A stretch of DNA of 64,000 bases from NCBI GenBank assembly GCA_002270565.1, contig NQMI01000012.1, forward strand, positions 634,727 to 698,726, read 5' to 3'. The DNA is from Stenocarpella maydis. Its lineage: Eukaryota > Ascomycota > Sordariomycetes > Diaporthales > Diaporthaceae. The position numbers and the translations under genes are program-made. Position 1 is the stretch's first letter, and each line of letters starts with the position of its first letter. The notes beneath the pieces are model-generated. The model had not been told where the DNA came from, searched no databases, and was given only the letters and a program-made list of their open reading frames with translations. Below are positions 47,321-58,773 of this stretch, in pieces.

Positions 47321-48046
47321 TCACGCTGCGACACTTATCCCTCGGTTGTAACATCTCCCAAAACCAGTCCTGTTCTTACTCCACTTCTGAATGTCGTTGT
47401 CCTTCTGGGCATAAGAACCCCCCATCGCTACGTGCGCAAGCAAATTAAGGCAGTGATTGATATGGTGTTCTCTCGAAGCCAGTGAGGTTGAGAGTTCTTC
47501 CTCTGACGACACCGAGCTCAACATCTCTTCTTCGCGATACATGAACTTTATGAAACGCTTCAAAGTGAAGACGCAATGAACACCATGATCTAATGGCTCA
47601 ATCCAGTATCGACCCGCAAAAGTCCTTTCGGACATTTCCTTGATGTCGATAGGCTGCTGACCGTACTCGTCGTTAAATCCATGCCACGTATCATAGCTTT
47701 GATATTCCTCCAATGTCTCCGGGTCAGCACACTGTGGTGGTACCCATGACTGTTCCAAGGTGTCGTAGGTGCATCCGAGAGCTTTGGCCTCGGCTGTCGA
47801 GTTTCCACAATGAGAAATGAGGGCTGGTTGCGCGGGTCTCTGAGGCACCAAAAGGACCACGTTCCAGCACAACAGAGCTGTGGTCCAAACGACGAGGAAA
47901 ACTCCGAACCATTTGGAATTCTTTGATTTGTTTAGATGTGAGAACGGTGACTGTGGTATGGCTTCAGGAGTTTCCAACAGTGGCTCCAATTTGTCATCGT
48001 TGTGTTTGTTTTTTGGGTTTTTAGAAAATAGGGACGAAAAAACCAT
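47321..48046 (-). CDS. UstYa-like protein 3 (diverged HxxHC family, intronless)
   Basis: Single exon, 241 aa. A cytosolic tail precedes one membrane segment (WFGVFLVVWTTALLCWNVVLLV). The lumenal part has CGNST, a GCTYDTLEQSWVPPQC block, WHGFND and then two histidine-cysteine motifs, LDHGVHCVFTLKRF and HHINHCLNLL, ending near a conserved R-C. Many fungal genomes encode this subgroup, related to but distinct from classical UstYa; it lacks the HxCR..W C-terminus of the others. Enzymatic role not shown for this subgroup to my knowledge; oxidase function is inferred from the paired HxxHC. It is divergent from UstYa-4 across 739 bp, suggesting co-regulation. Confidence 0.85.
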   Translation of the reverse strand: MVFSSLFSKNPKNKHNDDKLEPLLETPEAIPQSPFSHLNKSKNSKWFGVFLVVWTTALLCWNVVLLVPQRPAQPALISHCGNSTAEAKALGCTYDTLEQSWVPPQCADPETLEEYQSYDTWHGFNDEYGQQPIDIKEMSERTFAGRYWIEPLDHGVHCVFTLKRFIKFMYREEEMLSSVSSEEELSTSLASREHHINHCLNLLAHVAMGGSYAQKDNDIQKWSKNRTGFGRCYNRGISVAA

Positions 48047-48785
48047 GTTCAGCTATGCTATTAGGATTCCGGAATTGTTGATTGAGTGGTGCTTAGGTTC
48101 TTCCAGATAGCACAATAGAAGTCATCCCATAGAGTGAGAGATGTTATGAACAGCGAGAATACGAACTCAAGTTTGTACTAGAACAATCTCTCGCGGTGTC
48201 ATATATTGCAATATTAAACTACTTAAGAAGCCTCCGATATACCATAGACAAAGATGTATACCACAAACATCCGAAACGTGTGAGCGATAGCGAATTTTGA
48301 CAGCAATTTTCATCCGCGTACAGGTAGGTTCAACCACGAGTCCTGCTACCTTTCGCGGAATGCCTTGGACTTCTCTGATGGTACCACCCTTTTCGGGTGC
48401 TAATGAGTTCTGTATTAGGAAATACTCGCCAATGCTTGAAATTGCAAGTCTGGCCGTGTAGACCGAAGGCGAAATGAAAAGCTGGGAAATCCTGTTGTTA
48501 CATAATGCAAGGGCCCCATGTCCGATGCATCATCACCGGTCGGCAGAGAATTTCTTCCGCTATTGGAAAACATCCGTGACCAAGATATCCCATGCCAGTG
48601 TGGTATGAGTCATGCCTACAAGGTTTCAACTAGACATCTCCATGCACTTCTGGTCCCTGGACTCAATTAATGCGCCCCATATACAGTTGCCGCTCTTCTA
48701 GACATACCATTCATTATACCATCACTTTTTGTTGCGCCCCGGCATTACTTGCAAACGGTTCCATGCCTGGCAATATTGATTAACC
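48047..48785. promoter_or_regulatory. Divergent promoter region between UstYa-3 and UstYa-4
   Basis: 739 bp between two divergent start codons, the natural place for a shared regulatory site. No gene is visible. No zinc-cluster motif can be assigned with confidence. Confidence 0.5.
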
Positions 48786-49773
48786 ATGGCGAGCGATGAC
48801 GAGACACCATTTTTGGTTCACAAGAAACAAGATGTTGAGACAGGCCATATGCATTGTGAGAAAAGGTCTTCCCGGTGTTTAAAAGATACCTTGAAGTACT
48901 GGCATTGGGTAGTTATATTAAGCTTGATGTTCTGGGTTGGGCTTCTTTCGAAGGCTAGGTTACCATCCAATTGCACCGCTTTTGTTAGACCAACGGAGAT
49001 ACGTAAGTCAGGAGTGCGTTGCACCGGGCTTGGTGTTCCTACTGAAACCCGATCGGACAGCCGGCATATTACCTGTGATTCGGACAAGACAAGAGGCCAT
49101 TGAACCATTTTTCCAGCCCAGTCAAATCTTCCCCAACGGCTCATACCTCCCTCGTTACAGCGATTATGTTGGTCCTGCAAGTCCTGAAATGGACAAACTC
49201 TGGGCCGATTTGGACGGGCGTCAGTCCACATTCATCATCTAGACTTATAAAAACCTGTTGCTAATACCAATCAGCAAACATGATGGCTATGAACGCCGCC
49301 GAGCTTGGAGGATTTGCCTCTCAAGCGATGAAAAATCCATTTGACAACAACACATACGTTACCAGGTAAGTGCCTCAACAAGCCACAACTGCCTGGGCAT
49401 CACAAATTTACACATTTTTGATTAGCCTACAGGTGTCCCATCAGCTGCATTGCCTACGGGCTATCCAAAAGGCACTTTATCCAGAGGCGTACGGCAAGCC
49501 ACACAATATGTTCCATATAGGCAAGACCCACCTAATACCACCAAGGTGCCATATCAATAGCAGCTTTACTGACAAGATACAGACCACTGTATGGAGTTGA
49601 TCAGGAGAACAATAACATATTTGAGCGATGCGACACCGATCCTTTACTACGTCGCCAACGGCACCACCTTCTCCTCACCCGAGGATTCAGGAAATTTGAG
49701 GAGCCTACCTCATATTCATACTTGCAGGAACTTTGATGATATAGCTCACTGGGCTAAACAGAGGGTACTTTAG
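48786..49773 (+). CDS. UstYa/DUF3328-family protein 4
   Basis: Five exons: 48786-49002, 49094-49219, 49275-49365, 49426-49520 and 49583-49773, adding up in frame to 239 aa. Order: cytosolic tail, membrane segment (WHWVVILSLMFWVGLL), NGSYLPRYSDYVGPASPEMD, motif 1 LQVSHQLHCLRAIQKALY, motif 2 FHIGDHCMELIRR, DATPILYY, and the end HTCRNFDDIAHWAK. Introns 3 and 4 sit at the same place and phase as in UstYa-2 (before LQV, and inside the Gly-Asp of GDHC), so the two are paralogues. Intron 4 begins with GC instead of GT (ATAG|GCAAGA at 49521) and ends ACAG at 49582. A GC-AG intron is rare but legal. Without splicing, translation would continue through a different end to a TGA at 49599-49601 and lose motif 2. 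Confidence 0.82.
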
Positions 49774-51143
49774 CGACGCGATTAGGCGGCAGGAATTTCA
49801 TATCACGTTTGCAGCTTGGATCACTCACAACATTGCCATTTCAATCGGGAGCTGTTAGTTCGAGGAGGGAGGGGCGTGGAGGGGCTTCTACACACCCAGT
49901 GGGCCTTCCACGCACCCAGTCGACTTTCCACGCACCCAGTGTACAGTGGCCTGTGAGCCGCTAAACGCGGGGTTGAGGAGCTAGCGGTACAAGGGAACTA
50001 GGTATGCTGCACGCTTAATTTCTTATACTGGGTGCGCCCACACGAAAAAGCTGGTTGCGTGTACTAGTGTATGGCCGACATCGCCCAGAATTGCCGCGAT
50101 GAGTTCTAACCCAACTAGTGGAATAGAAAGACAAGCGTCATTTCTGCCGTGGTGCGCTTGCCTGCCTGGGCAGGTAATCTGAACCGGCCGTCTAAATTGT
50201 GACTTGGAAGAATTGTCCGAGTGGTTCACTGAAACGGCAGGTGAGGGGGTTTTGCCGATATTTACTCAGAGGCACAGAGGTCGTCTACACCGCTGGTTAT
50301 CAGTGACATTCCTGAGCGCTGCTAGGACGGCTTTAGGATATACCTTAATGAATTTTAATAGAGGGGGAGTTTTACGTAATGAATAACTGTTTTAATGATA
50401 TGATTAAGTTATTTTATAGATTATAATATATTAAATGCCGTATTTCTTTTATTACAAATATTGTTGGATGGGTCACGTATTGCAATACGAGTGGGGTGTT
50501 ATTCTTGTATTTCTCTCTCTGTTTCGAGTAGTAGGTACAGTAGGCATAGCCCGCCAGCTATCTCAGGTCTATATAGTGGGTGGTAGTTGCTTAGTAAGCA
50601 ACTACGTCCTCTGGCTACAGTACGGTAGCTATAGCAATAGCCCACTAATGTGCTGTTGCACGCTACTATTACCACACTGGTAGTCTTTTCTTTTAAAAAT
50701 CATAGTAAAAAAAATCCCAGGCGTAAGGTTAAACCTATGCTCTCGCTATTATAATAAGAACAAAAAAATTGCCATATTTATTATTAGAATCCCTATATTG
50801 CCATTACTTTTAGTTATAGCAGCTCCTTTACTAAGTTTATTGAATATACCATTATGCTAAGTGCCTATTAAATACAGGCACCCGGAGAGGCCTGGCGTAT
50901 TATAGCGATCCCTGCTTCCTCTGGAAGCTAGGAGCCCGTAATTATATAATCTAGCATAATATAGTGCTTTCCCTATATAAAATATCTGCTTCTATTAATA
51001 TATACTGCCCATTTATTGTCTTTAGTACTTAAGGGTTTTAAAAGAAATGTGTAATAAGGACTTGTACTTCCTTCGCCTATAGGCTATAGGTTGAATAAGG
51101 ATTTGCCTAAAGCTAGAATAACAATTGCTCAGACTCCCTAGAA
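49774..51143. other. Transition into the AT-rich repeat block
   Basis: No gene. After the tandem and inverted repeats near 49.9-50.0 kb, composition becomes strongly AT-rich from about 50,340, with many TA steps, as in RIP-mutated repeats. I recognise no element family in 50,400-51,143. Confidence 0.55.
49881..50036. repeat. Three 20-bp tandem repeats plus inverted partner
   Basis: Units at 49881-49900, 49901-49920 and 49921-49940 each end in C(A/G)CACCCAGT. Its exact reverse complement ACTGGGTGCG lies at 50027-50036. The layout resembles the subterminal end of a DNA transposon or MITE; no transposase is seen. Confidence 0.65.
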
Positions 51144-51395
51144 TGTAATGATCAAAAGGGGTTTCCGAGTATGTAATCCTGAAAGATCAAGGGTTTATGT
51201 TCGGAATACGTTGTTAGGCGGTTGTTGAGCAATATTGTTGACTGACAATGATCACTAGCTGTTGAGTCTATCCATGCTGGGATTGAATACTTAGATTGAC
51301 GACTGAAGAGTCTGTTCTATGAACGCTATCTATTATGGTGATAACTATGTCCTTATATGTTCTGACTCTTCAGTGGGCTATATTGGATAACTCAT
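51144..51395 (-). repeat. Left part of an older, related LTR (family B), interrupted
   Basis: Starts TGTAATGATCAAAAGG and aligns along its whole length with the first ~250 bp of the 460-bp LTRs next to it, with many differences. It ends at ACTCAT where the full-length element begins. The rest of this LTR appears to resume at 59,239. Confidence 0.7.
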
Positions 51396-51855
51396 TGTAA
51401 TGATCAGAGGGTTTCCGAGTATCCTGAATCCGTGAGATCAAGAGTTTATGTTCGGAATACGTTGTTAGGCGTTGGTTGAGCAATATCGTTGACTAACAAT
51501 GATCACTAGCTGTAAGGCTATCCAATGCTGGGTTGAATACTTAGATTGACGACTAAAGAGTCTATTCCATGAAAACTATCTACTGTGGTGATGACCATGT
51601 CCGTATATATGTTCCGACTCTTCAGTGGCTCGCAGACTCGCATACCGAGCCATCGAGCCATTACACCAGGCTCAATACTTCATCCTTCGAGCGGGCTCAC
51701 ATGGCTCGCAATCAAGCGTTGCAAGCCAGACCCTAACCCTAATAAGGTAGCATCACTAATTGGATCAGGCAGGACAACCTTTTCGGGAGCCGTTTCCCGT
51801 CCTGCGGGGTTATCTTCTACAGTAGTCAGCCGCCAATATATATAGGTTCATAACA
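51396..51855 (-). repeat. 3' LTR of the full-length chromovirus
   Basis: 460 bp; by eye 26 differences from the other LTR, all G/A exchanges on the + strand. Confidence 0.93.
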
Positions 51856-51949
51856 TTATCTCCCTCCTTACTTCTTTTATCCTCAAAAGTGTTCCGTAAG
51901 TCATTTTCGCTCGTTAATGCCTTTATTCATACCTTTCTGATCCGTTATA

Positions 51950-52594
51950 TTGTCCGGAGTTAAGGATTCCCGGATTTCCAAGTTATCCCATCGTTCCCAA
52001 AAAGTCAAGCAACGTAATTCCTTATTGTTTACCATTCTACAGAACGCTATCACCATGCAACCTTATTCCTCTTATAAGGCGCAGGGCATTAAGAGCTGCG
52101 AGGTCTCGGAGAAGGCCTCCAGTTGCTATACCAAGTGTGTCTGGTAGTAGCGGTTAAGATGCAACGTCCTGGAACTAAACAACTCTAAGGACCTTCTATA
52201 TATCTCGGCTTAGCACTAAAAGCTGGAGGATGAGATTAAGGAGTTAGAGGAGAAGCTCCTCTATTTGCGCAAATAGAAGCGCATGTGGCATAAGCAGATA
52301 TCCAGGGCCATTCATTGGGGTTTATCGAATTTGGATGAGTTGGATTATATGGAAAAGGAAGAGGCTGATGCTAAGTAGAGGCGAATCGCTAAATGATCCG
52401 CTAAGGTGGCTCGCTGAAGTTCCACTGAGGAGGCTAGTGGGATGGTGGCGCAAGAGGCGTGGCTACGCTCTAAGGGTGAAGTAGGAGTTTTTAATTGGAG
52501 TTCCCTAATGAGTAATAGTACCAGTTGGTCTGAATTTGTAGGTACTGGTAGTAAGGGTGGTAAAGGAAATGCGCCTATGGGTGGCTTATCCTAG
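51950..52594 (+). pseudogene. Antisense accessory ORF of the chromovirus, broken
   Basis: On the strand opposite to gag-pol, one frame stays coding-like for 645 bp, interrupted by TAG/TAA codons. It has a Cys-rich start (AQGIKSCEVSEKASSC), a charged coiled-coil (KLEDEIKELEEKLLYLRK), NLDELDYMEKEEADA, and ends GNAPMGGLS. Similar zinc-cluster-like plus coiled-coil proteins are annotated as hypothetical all over fungal genomes. The same frame recurs in the second copy at 62,240-62,591. Function unknown. Confidence 0.7.
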
Positions 52595-53049
52595 TGCCTA
52601 ATTTTATTACTAGAAATGAAACTTGTTTAATTATTGTCTGACTGGTCCTGGGTCCTGGCCGTCTTCAGTCTACTAGTCATGCTGCATCATTCTGTCCTTA
52701 TTTTTCTGTAACTAGTATTCACTAGGGTGCAAGGTGCGGATTACTAGTATTTATTTAGGTGGTTTCTGGGCGTAACCAATATTTAGGTTGTAGTTTAAAC
52801 AGGATAACTGGTAATAGTATGATTTTCTTTTAAGGTATTAACTAGTTACTAGCTCTTAGTTATTCCCATTATAACTAGTCTCTTATTGGTTGTTTTCCTT
52901 ATTTCAGCCGTAATATCCGGGGTTTATTATGTGGTTTTATCATGATATTGGTTCATTATAACTCATTATGTGTGGGGTTCTCAGGCCGCATTCCTGGTTT
53001 CTGGGACTATTTCATGGTGGTCCGCATATAGTATTTTGCAAGTTCATTA

Positions 53050-53180
53050 TAACAGTAGGTTAAGTTTTAAGCTGGTTCCCATGTATTTTTACTGGAGTTA
53101 TAGCCCTTCCATTTAATAAGGTACTCCATTATCCCTTAGTATTATCTTAAGTTTACAATATTCTCTACTTCATATTCCTT
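53050..53180 (-). pseudogene. Chromodomain at the end of pol, broken
   Basis: Minus-strand pieces YEVENIV, then YLIKWKGYNSS and NTWEPA match the chromodomain pattern (Y-V-E ... Y-L-V-K-W-K-G-Y ... W-E-P). A chromodomain at the integrase end is what directs chromoviruses to heterochromatin. A stop codon interrupts it. Confidence 0.75.
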
Positions 53181-53399
53181 ATTGTATTTATCAAGTGTTT
53201 TAATCTATATTTCAAGTTTTACATCCTTGGGTGCTGGTTCCAAGAGTAAAATGTAAAAGACTAGGTGCTATTTTATTCCCCTGGGTAGCAAGAGTTCATA
53301 GTTAGTATTTAAAAGTTTTCCTGAAATTTTAAAAGGGCCAATTTTCTTATAGTCAAGCTTTTCACTAGGTCGCTTAGTTTTAATATTTTAGCAAAGGAG

Positions 53400-56300
53400 A
53401 TAGACCTTATCTCCCTCCTTAAGAATTAGTCCTTTAATTCTTTTTGATTTACATATTTTAACATTCATTCCTATACAAAAGAAAGTTCTGCTTAGATGTC
53501 CTTCTGGATTTACCTAATTCGTGTTGCTTTTTATTCTGCTAACTCCGCTAGGGTATCATCTGGCAGTGATTCATAATATGCCTGAGGTTCATATCCGTAG
53601 AGTGCAAAGAAAGGTGACTGCTTAGTGGTACTAGTAGTTGCGCTATTATAGGCAAATTATGCCAGCAGTAGCAGTTCGACTTAATTATCCTATAATTAGT
53701 TGATATAGTATCGGAGGTATTATTCTATAATCTAGTTAATTCGCTCTATTTATCCATCTGTTTATAGATATACCGTTGTTAAGAGTTTATACTTTGCTCC
53801 AAGTTGCTTCATTAGTAATTTCCAGAAGTTTGATATAAAGAGCTTATCCCTATCCGAGATGATTTCATGTAGCATTCTATGATTACTCACAATAATTCGC
53901 AAGAACATATAGGCAAGTTCTTCTACAGTACTGGCTTCCTTGTATGGTATGAAGTATGCATACTTGCTCAGTCTACAAACCACTACTAGAATACTGTTGT
54001 AATGTACTCTAGTTAAGGGTTCTCGTGAGAGAGGTAATTTAATAATAAAGTCTAGACTAATGGATGACCATACAGTCATAGGTACTAGTAGGGGTTTCAA
54101 TAGTCCATATGGTTTGTACCTAGAGGCCTTGTTTTTGTTGTAGGAGTTGCATTTACTAATGATATCTTAGACCTTTTTCTTAAGGTTGGGGATCTGGTAA
54201 TATTGCTAGATCCTTTTAATTATTGCTGCAATACCTTGGTAGCTATATGCCGGTGCTTTATATATTTCTGTGATTAACTTATCTTGTTCTCTTGGATTAG
54301 CAGGGGTTCTTCTAGTTTAGAAGTTAACTTGAATTATGGCATCAAGTTTACAGTTAAGAACAAGGCTTCCATCCTCTTAAGCATTAAATACTGTCCATTT
54401 TATAGGTGAACCTTTTTCCTAATAGTCAGGTCTTTGGCTAAGCGCGTCTGCTCTTGCGTTCTTGACTCCGTTTATATGGATAACCTTGATGTTAAATTGT
54501 AATAAGAACTCTATATATCTAATTTATCATTTATTAAGAGTTTTAGTCATTATAAAGGTTGTGAGATTCTTGTGATCTGTATAGAGTTTAATCTGCCTTT
54601 TAGCTCCTATAAGGTAGTGCTACCATTCCTAGAATGCATATACTATAGCTATAAATTCTTTATCTAGTATAGCATAATAGGTTTCTAATCCATTAAATTT
54701 CTTGCTGAAGTTCGTAATAATATATATCCTTCCTTATTTATCTTTCTAAGTGAGTTCTCCGCCTGCAGCATTATCCGAGGCATTAGTGTGAATTTCGAAT
54801 TCCTTTTCTAGATCTGCCTCTTTAAGTACAGGGTCCCCCATGACCCTGTCCTTAAGTATCTGGAAGGCTTGTTATTTAGTATCTGTCCATTTGAAGATAC
54901 AGTCTTTCTTGGTAAGATCTATTAAGGGTTTCGCAATATCACTATATCATGTAATGAATTGTCAATAGAAGTTGGTATATCTGAGGAATGCCCTGACGTC
55001 CTTGACATTTATAGGGGTTGGCCATTCCTTAATTGCTCTAACTTTCCCTTCTTGCATCTTGATCTTTCCTGGTTCAATTGTGTACCCGAGGTAGTCAACT
55101 TTCTATAAGTGCCAGTTGCATTTTTCTGGTTCCACTAGGAGGTTGGCATCTTGAAGCTTTCAGAGGACCTTTTTGACATATCCTTTGTGATTGTTAAGGT
55201 TTTCTAAGAAGATAAGGATGTTATCCAAATAGGCGACAATAAAGATATTAAGGTACTCGCTTAGGACTTGGTTAATTATCTCCTGGAATGATGTAGGTGC
55301 GTTAGTCAGTCCGAAAGGCATAACCATCATCTCGTAATATCCATAGTATATTCTAAAGGCTATCTTCCATTCTTCTCCTTCTTTCATTTAGATAAGGTTA
55401 TATCCATACTTCAAGTTGAGTGCCGTGAACCATTTGGCTCCTCTAAGTTGGTCTCATAGTTCCTTAATGAGTGGGAAAGGGTATTAGTTTTTAATCATAA
55501 TGTCATTCAACTATCAGTAGTTAATATATAACTGTAGCTTGCTATTCTTCTTTAGTATAAAGAGGATTAGGTATCCTGCTGGTAATTGCAATAGCTTAAT
55601 GAATCCCTTCTGGAGGTTTTTATTAAGGTATTCCCTAAATGCTTTAAGTTATTCTTCATTAAGTCTGTAGATGGGTTTGAACTAGGGTATTATTCCAGGT
55701 TTCAAGGGTATCTTATGATTCCATTATATATATTGCGGTAATACAATATCAAGTTATTCCTGGAATACTTTCTTAAATTCATAATATTCTTTTGGTATTC
55801 ATGCCAGTCTATCAGTTTTATCTCCTTCCTTTTCTTCCTTTAGATAAAGGAGGTATTATTATACTTCCTGTGTTATGTGCTGACTGATTGTGTTGGAGTG
55901 GCAATCTCCTAACTAGCTTCGGTTCTTTAACGAGGCACTTAAGTGGCCTAGTCCTTCTCTATCTTCCTGGAGTTAAGCCTCCTGCTTGCTCCTAGAGGTA
56001 TCCGTGGGCCCATTTGAGTGCATCGCCTGTTTGCTATCCTTAGTAATATAACTCCTTCCTTTATTATTAATTATAACCTTCTTTTAGGAAATAGCATTAT
56101 CCCAAAAGATCTAGCCAGTAGTTCAATCAATTTAAGGATTGTTCTTCCTTAACTAAGGTATTCCCAAGATTAACTAATAATTTGCCGTCTTAGTAATGTC
56201 AAACGATAGTAATTCCATGCGGCTATAAATCCAAACTAGGAGAGGATTAGTTTCTATATTGATAATTCCATTGCCATAGGATACTTTAGTTCCATCCACT

Positions 56301-57550
56301 GTGTTGAGTCTATAGGGTTCCCTTTTCTTGTGCTATGGTAGGTAGTACTCGTTTACTACCTTTGGGGATATAAAGTTCCCTTATGCTCCGCTATTAATAA
56401 GTGCTGAGCACGTGTGGACTCCTAGCCCGACCTGAACCATCAGGTGGCTGTAGTCGCTTGTTATTACGCACAAGTACCTTATAGTGTAATTAGTAGCTGT
56501 CTGAGGCTTTATAGATAGCCCTTTTAGTTTTTTAACTGCTTATCCGCTACTGGGACCTTCTCAATACTCTCGAGATTTTGTTTTGTAATGTTTTGTGATT
56601 TTTGTAGGTTATCCGTCAGCTATCGCATGCTATAATCCTGTTCCCTTATTATTGGAATTTTGGGTAGCAGCCCCTGCTGCCTTAGTAGATGCTACCCTTA
56701 AGCCTTATTAAGCATATGCACCTTGCAGATTGGCTCATCGCAATTTGCCCATCCGCTAGGGTTTTATAGGCAACCTAAGGGTGTGCGGGAGTCCAGCCTC
56801 ATCAGGGCGCGTCCCGTTTTATCATGTTTTTAATGCAAGTGCTAGTTCCTAAAGTCATTATGCTCGTATATATGTTTGATATCCTTACTTAGATATTATT
56901 AGGGAAACCAGTTGTGCTTGGTTTTCTCCCTCATATGTTCCTTACATCTATCATAAATACATAATACCCAGGAGATGTTCTAATGCTTGTCATATATTGG
57001 GCACATGCATCCTGCATCTCCTAGTTTTCTATATTCCTAAGTAGGTCGTTTTATAGCTTCCTCAAAAGGCCTCCCTGCAATTATAACGGCTGTAATATTA
57101 GTCCTTGGGGCTAGAAGGGGCGCTTATCTGAGGTAGTCTTGCAGTTCCTTCCACGGGGTTTATAGCGCAAGTATAGCCTAAGGGGCAGGTTTCCCTTCCG
57201 CCCTATGGTCCGTCTGCGGGAGCTCCTCCCTATTTCCTACTGCTAGGGTCCTTCCCTACTTTCCTGAAGCATTTTTAGGGAACTACCTAGTAGCTTCCTT
57301 ATCGCTATAGTGAGTGGCACAGCTGTTATTAAAGCAGGCTGTCCAACTAAGCGATATATATATTATTCTGGGTTTCTAGGGATTCTTTATTAGTAGGATA
57401 GGCTGCCATCATGCCTTGTCCTTCTGGTGTTTTTCGCATTGGGGTTTGGTACATTGGGAGAAGTATAGACTATTATAGAGGTCTTCCTTATTAGGGTTAT
57501 AAAAGTCGCGTTCTTCCTCAGGGTCTTGGTCCGGGTGTACCTAACACTAG
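53400..57550 (-). pseudogene. Chromovirus pol (protease, RT, RNase H, integrase), broken
   Basis: RT lies around 55,160-55,700 (MPFGLTNAPTSFQ, and YLDNILIF where the catalytic box usually reads YxDD). RNase H is near 54,420-54,850 (LYTDHKNLTTF, NARADALSQRPDY). Integrase is at about 53,760-54,300 (WSSISLDFI, EIISDRDKLF). The order RT-RNase H-integrase defines Ty3/gypsy. Frames are interrupted many times; the longest uninterrupted piece is 112 codons (53762-54100). Confidence 0.88.
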
Positions 57551-57599
57551 TCATATATGTTTGTCCTATAAATGCAATATTTATTTATAAGTTCCCATT

Positions 57600-58704
57600 A
57601 CAGTTTAGACCTGGGTGGTCCTCGCGCATTGCAAGTGGCTATACTAGCTTGTCAGGTAGCTTCATTAGCTTGTCGGGTTTCCTCAGGTACTAACTTCCAG
57701 TCCCTATTTTTCCTTAGAGCCCAGCATTCTAAGGCAAAGTGTCCCATTTTGCTGCAGTTATAGCATTTAATGTTTTTCTTATCCTTGCATTAGGCAACAT
57801 CCAGTTCCATAAGTCCTGCGTGCTATCCCTACTGGGTGCTTGATTTCTAATACTTCTTTCCTATATTGGATTTATACTTGTAGAATGTGGTCCATTCAGA
57901 AGTTCGTCCTTTCTTTTCCAAGCATCATTCATAGAGTCTGTTATCAATCTGGATAGCCATTTCCACATAGCATAGAATGTCATCGGGTTAATCCATAACT
58001 TTACTAAGTTCGTCCTTTACCTCATCCTTTAATCCGCGGTAGAATATAAATTTCTTTATGTTATTAGTATAGTCAATTTTAGCACAGATTCGCCTGAATT
58101 CTGCTGCATAGTTGATCGCTAAACCGCGCTATTTGCAATTCGCTAGGTCTCTTTCTGCCTATTATTCTTCATTCGGGTCCTGAAATAGGGACCTGAGGGC
58201 ATCCTTATAGCCTTTATAGCTGCTAAAAATCCGCTACATTTCAAGCTTGCAGGCTTCAAACGATTCCGTATTAATAAAGTCAGTTAGGTAGGGTTCAAAC
58301 CAAGCCAAGGCTCGTCCTTTAAGGAAAGAGGATATATGCATAACCCTTTTTCCGCTAGGCTGCGCATCTAGCCCATAGAAATATTGGTAGGCCCTAACCT
58401 GCATCAGGTGTGCCTAAAGTTATCCAGCGGTTCCATTATAGGGGGCCGGGGTGTTAAGCTTAATATGTTCCTTTATCTGGATTGGGGTGTTAATAATGTT
58501 GGCTCCAGCTCGGAGAGTGGTGATCTCCTATCGAAGCTATTCAACTTCCGCATTACGCTAAGCTTGTCCTTCCATAAGGAGGCGTAACTACCCAACCTCA
58601 TTGGCTAGCTCCTGGACACAGGTGTCTGTAGCCTCATTATTAGCAAGTTCATCCAGCTCATAGAGGAGGTTGCAGGTAGGGGTGGTCATTCCAGAGTCCA
58701 ACAT
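57600..58704 (-). pseudogene. Chromovirus gag, broken
   Basis: Reads from an ATG at 58704 with several TAG stops. A capsid-like segment (GRALAWFEPYLTDFI, SYKGYKDALRSLF) is followed near 57,721-57,765 by a CCHC zinc knuckle (CYNCSKMGHFALEC). Gag would package the element's RNA. No intact protein can be made. Confidence 0.85.
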
Positions 58705-58773
58705 CGTAAAGGGTTTTCACATATAATATTGCTCAAAGCCCGCGTAGCAACATATAAACAAGAGTCATCAAAA

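Noticed and set aside
51728..51741. CCCTAACCCTAA telomere-like repeat
   Set aside because: Only two units, and they recur at the same place in each LTR copy (59,108; 61,522), so they belong to the element.
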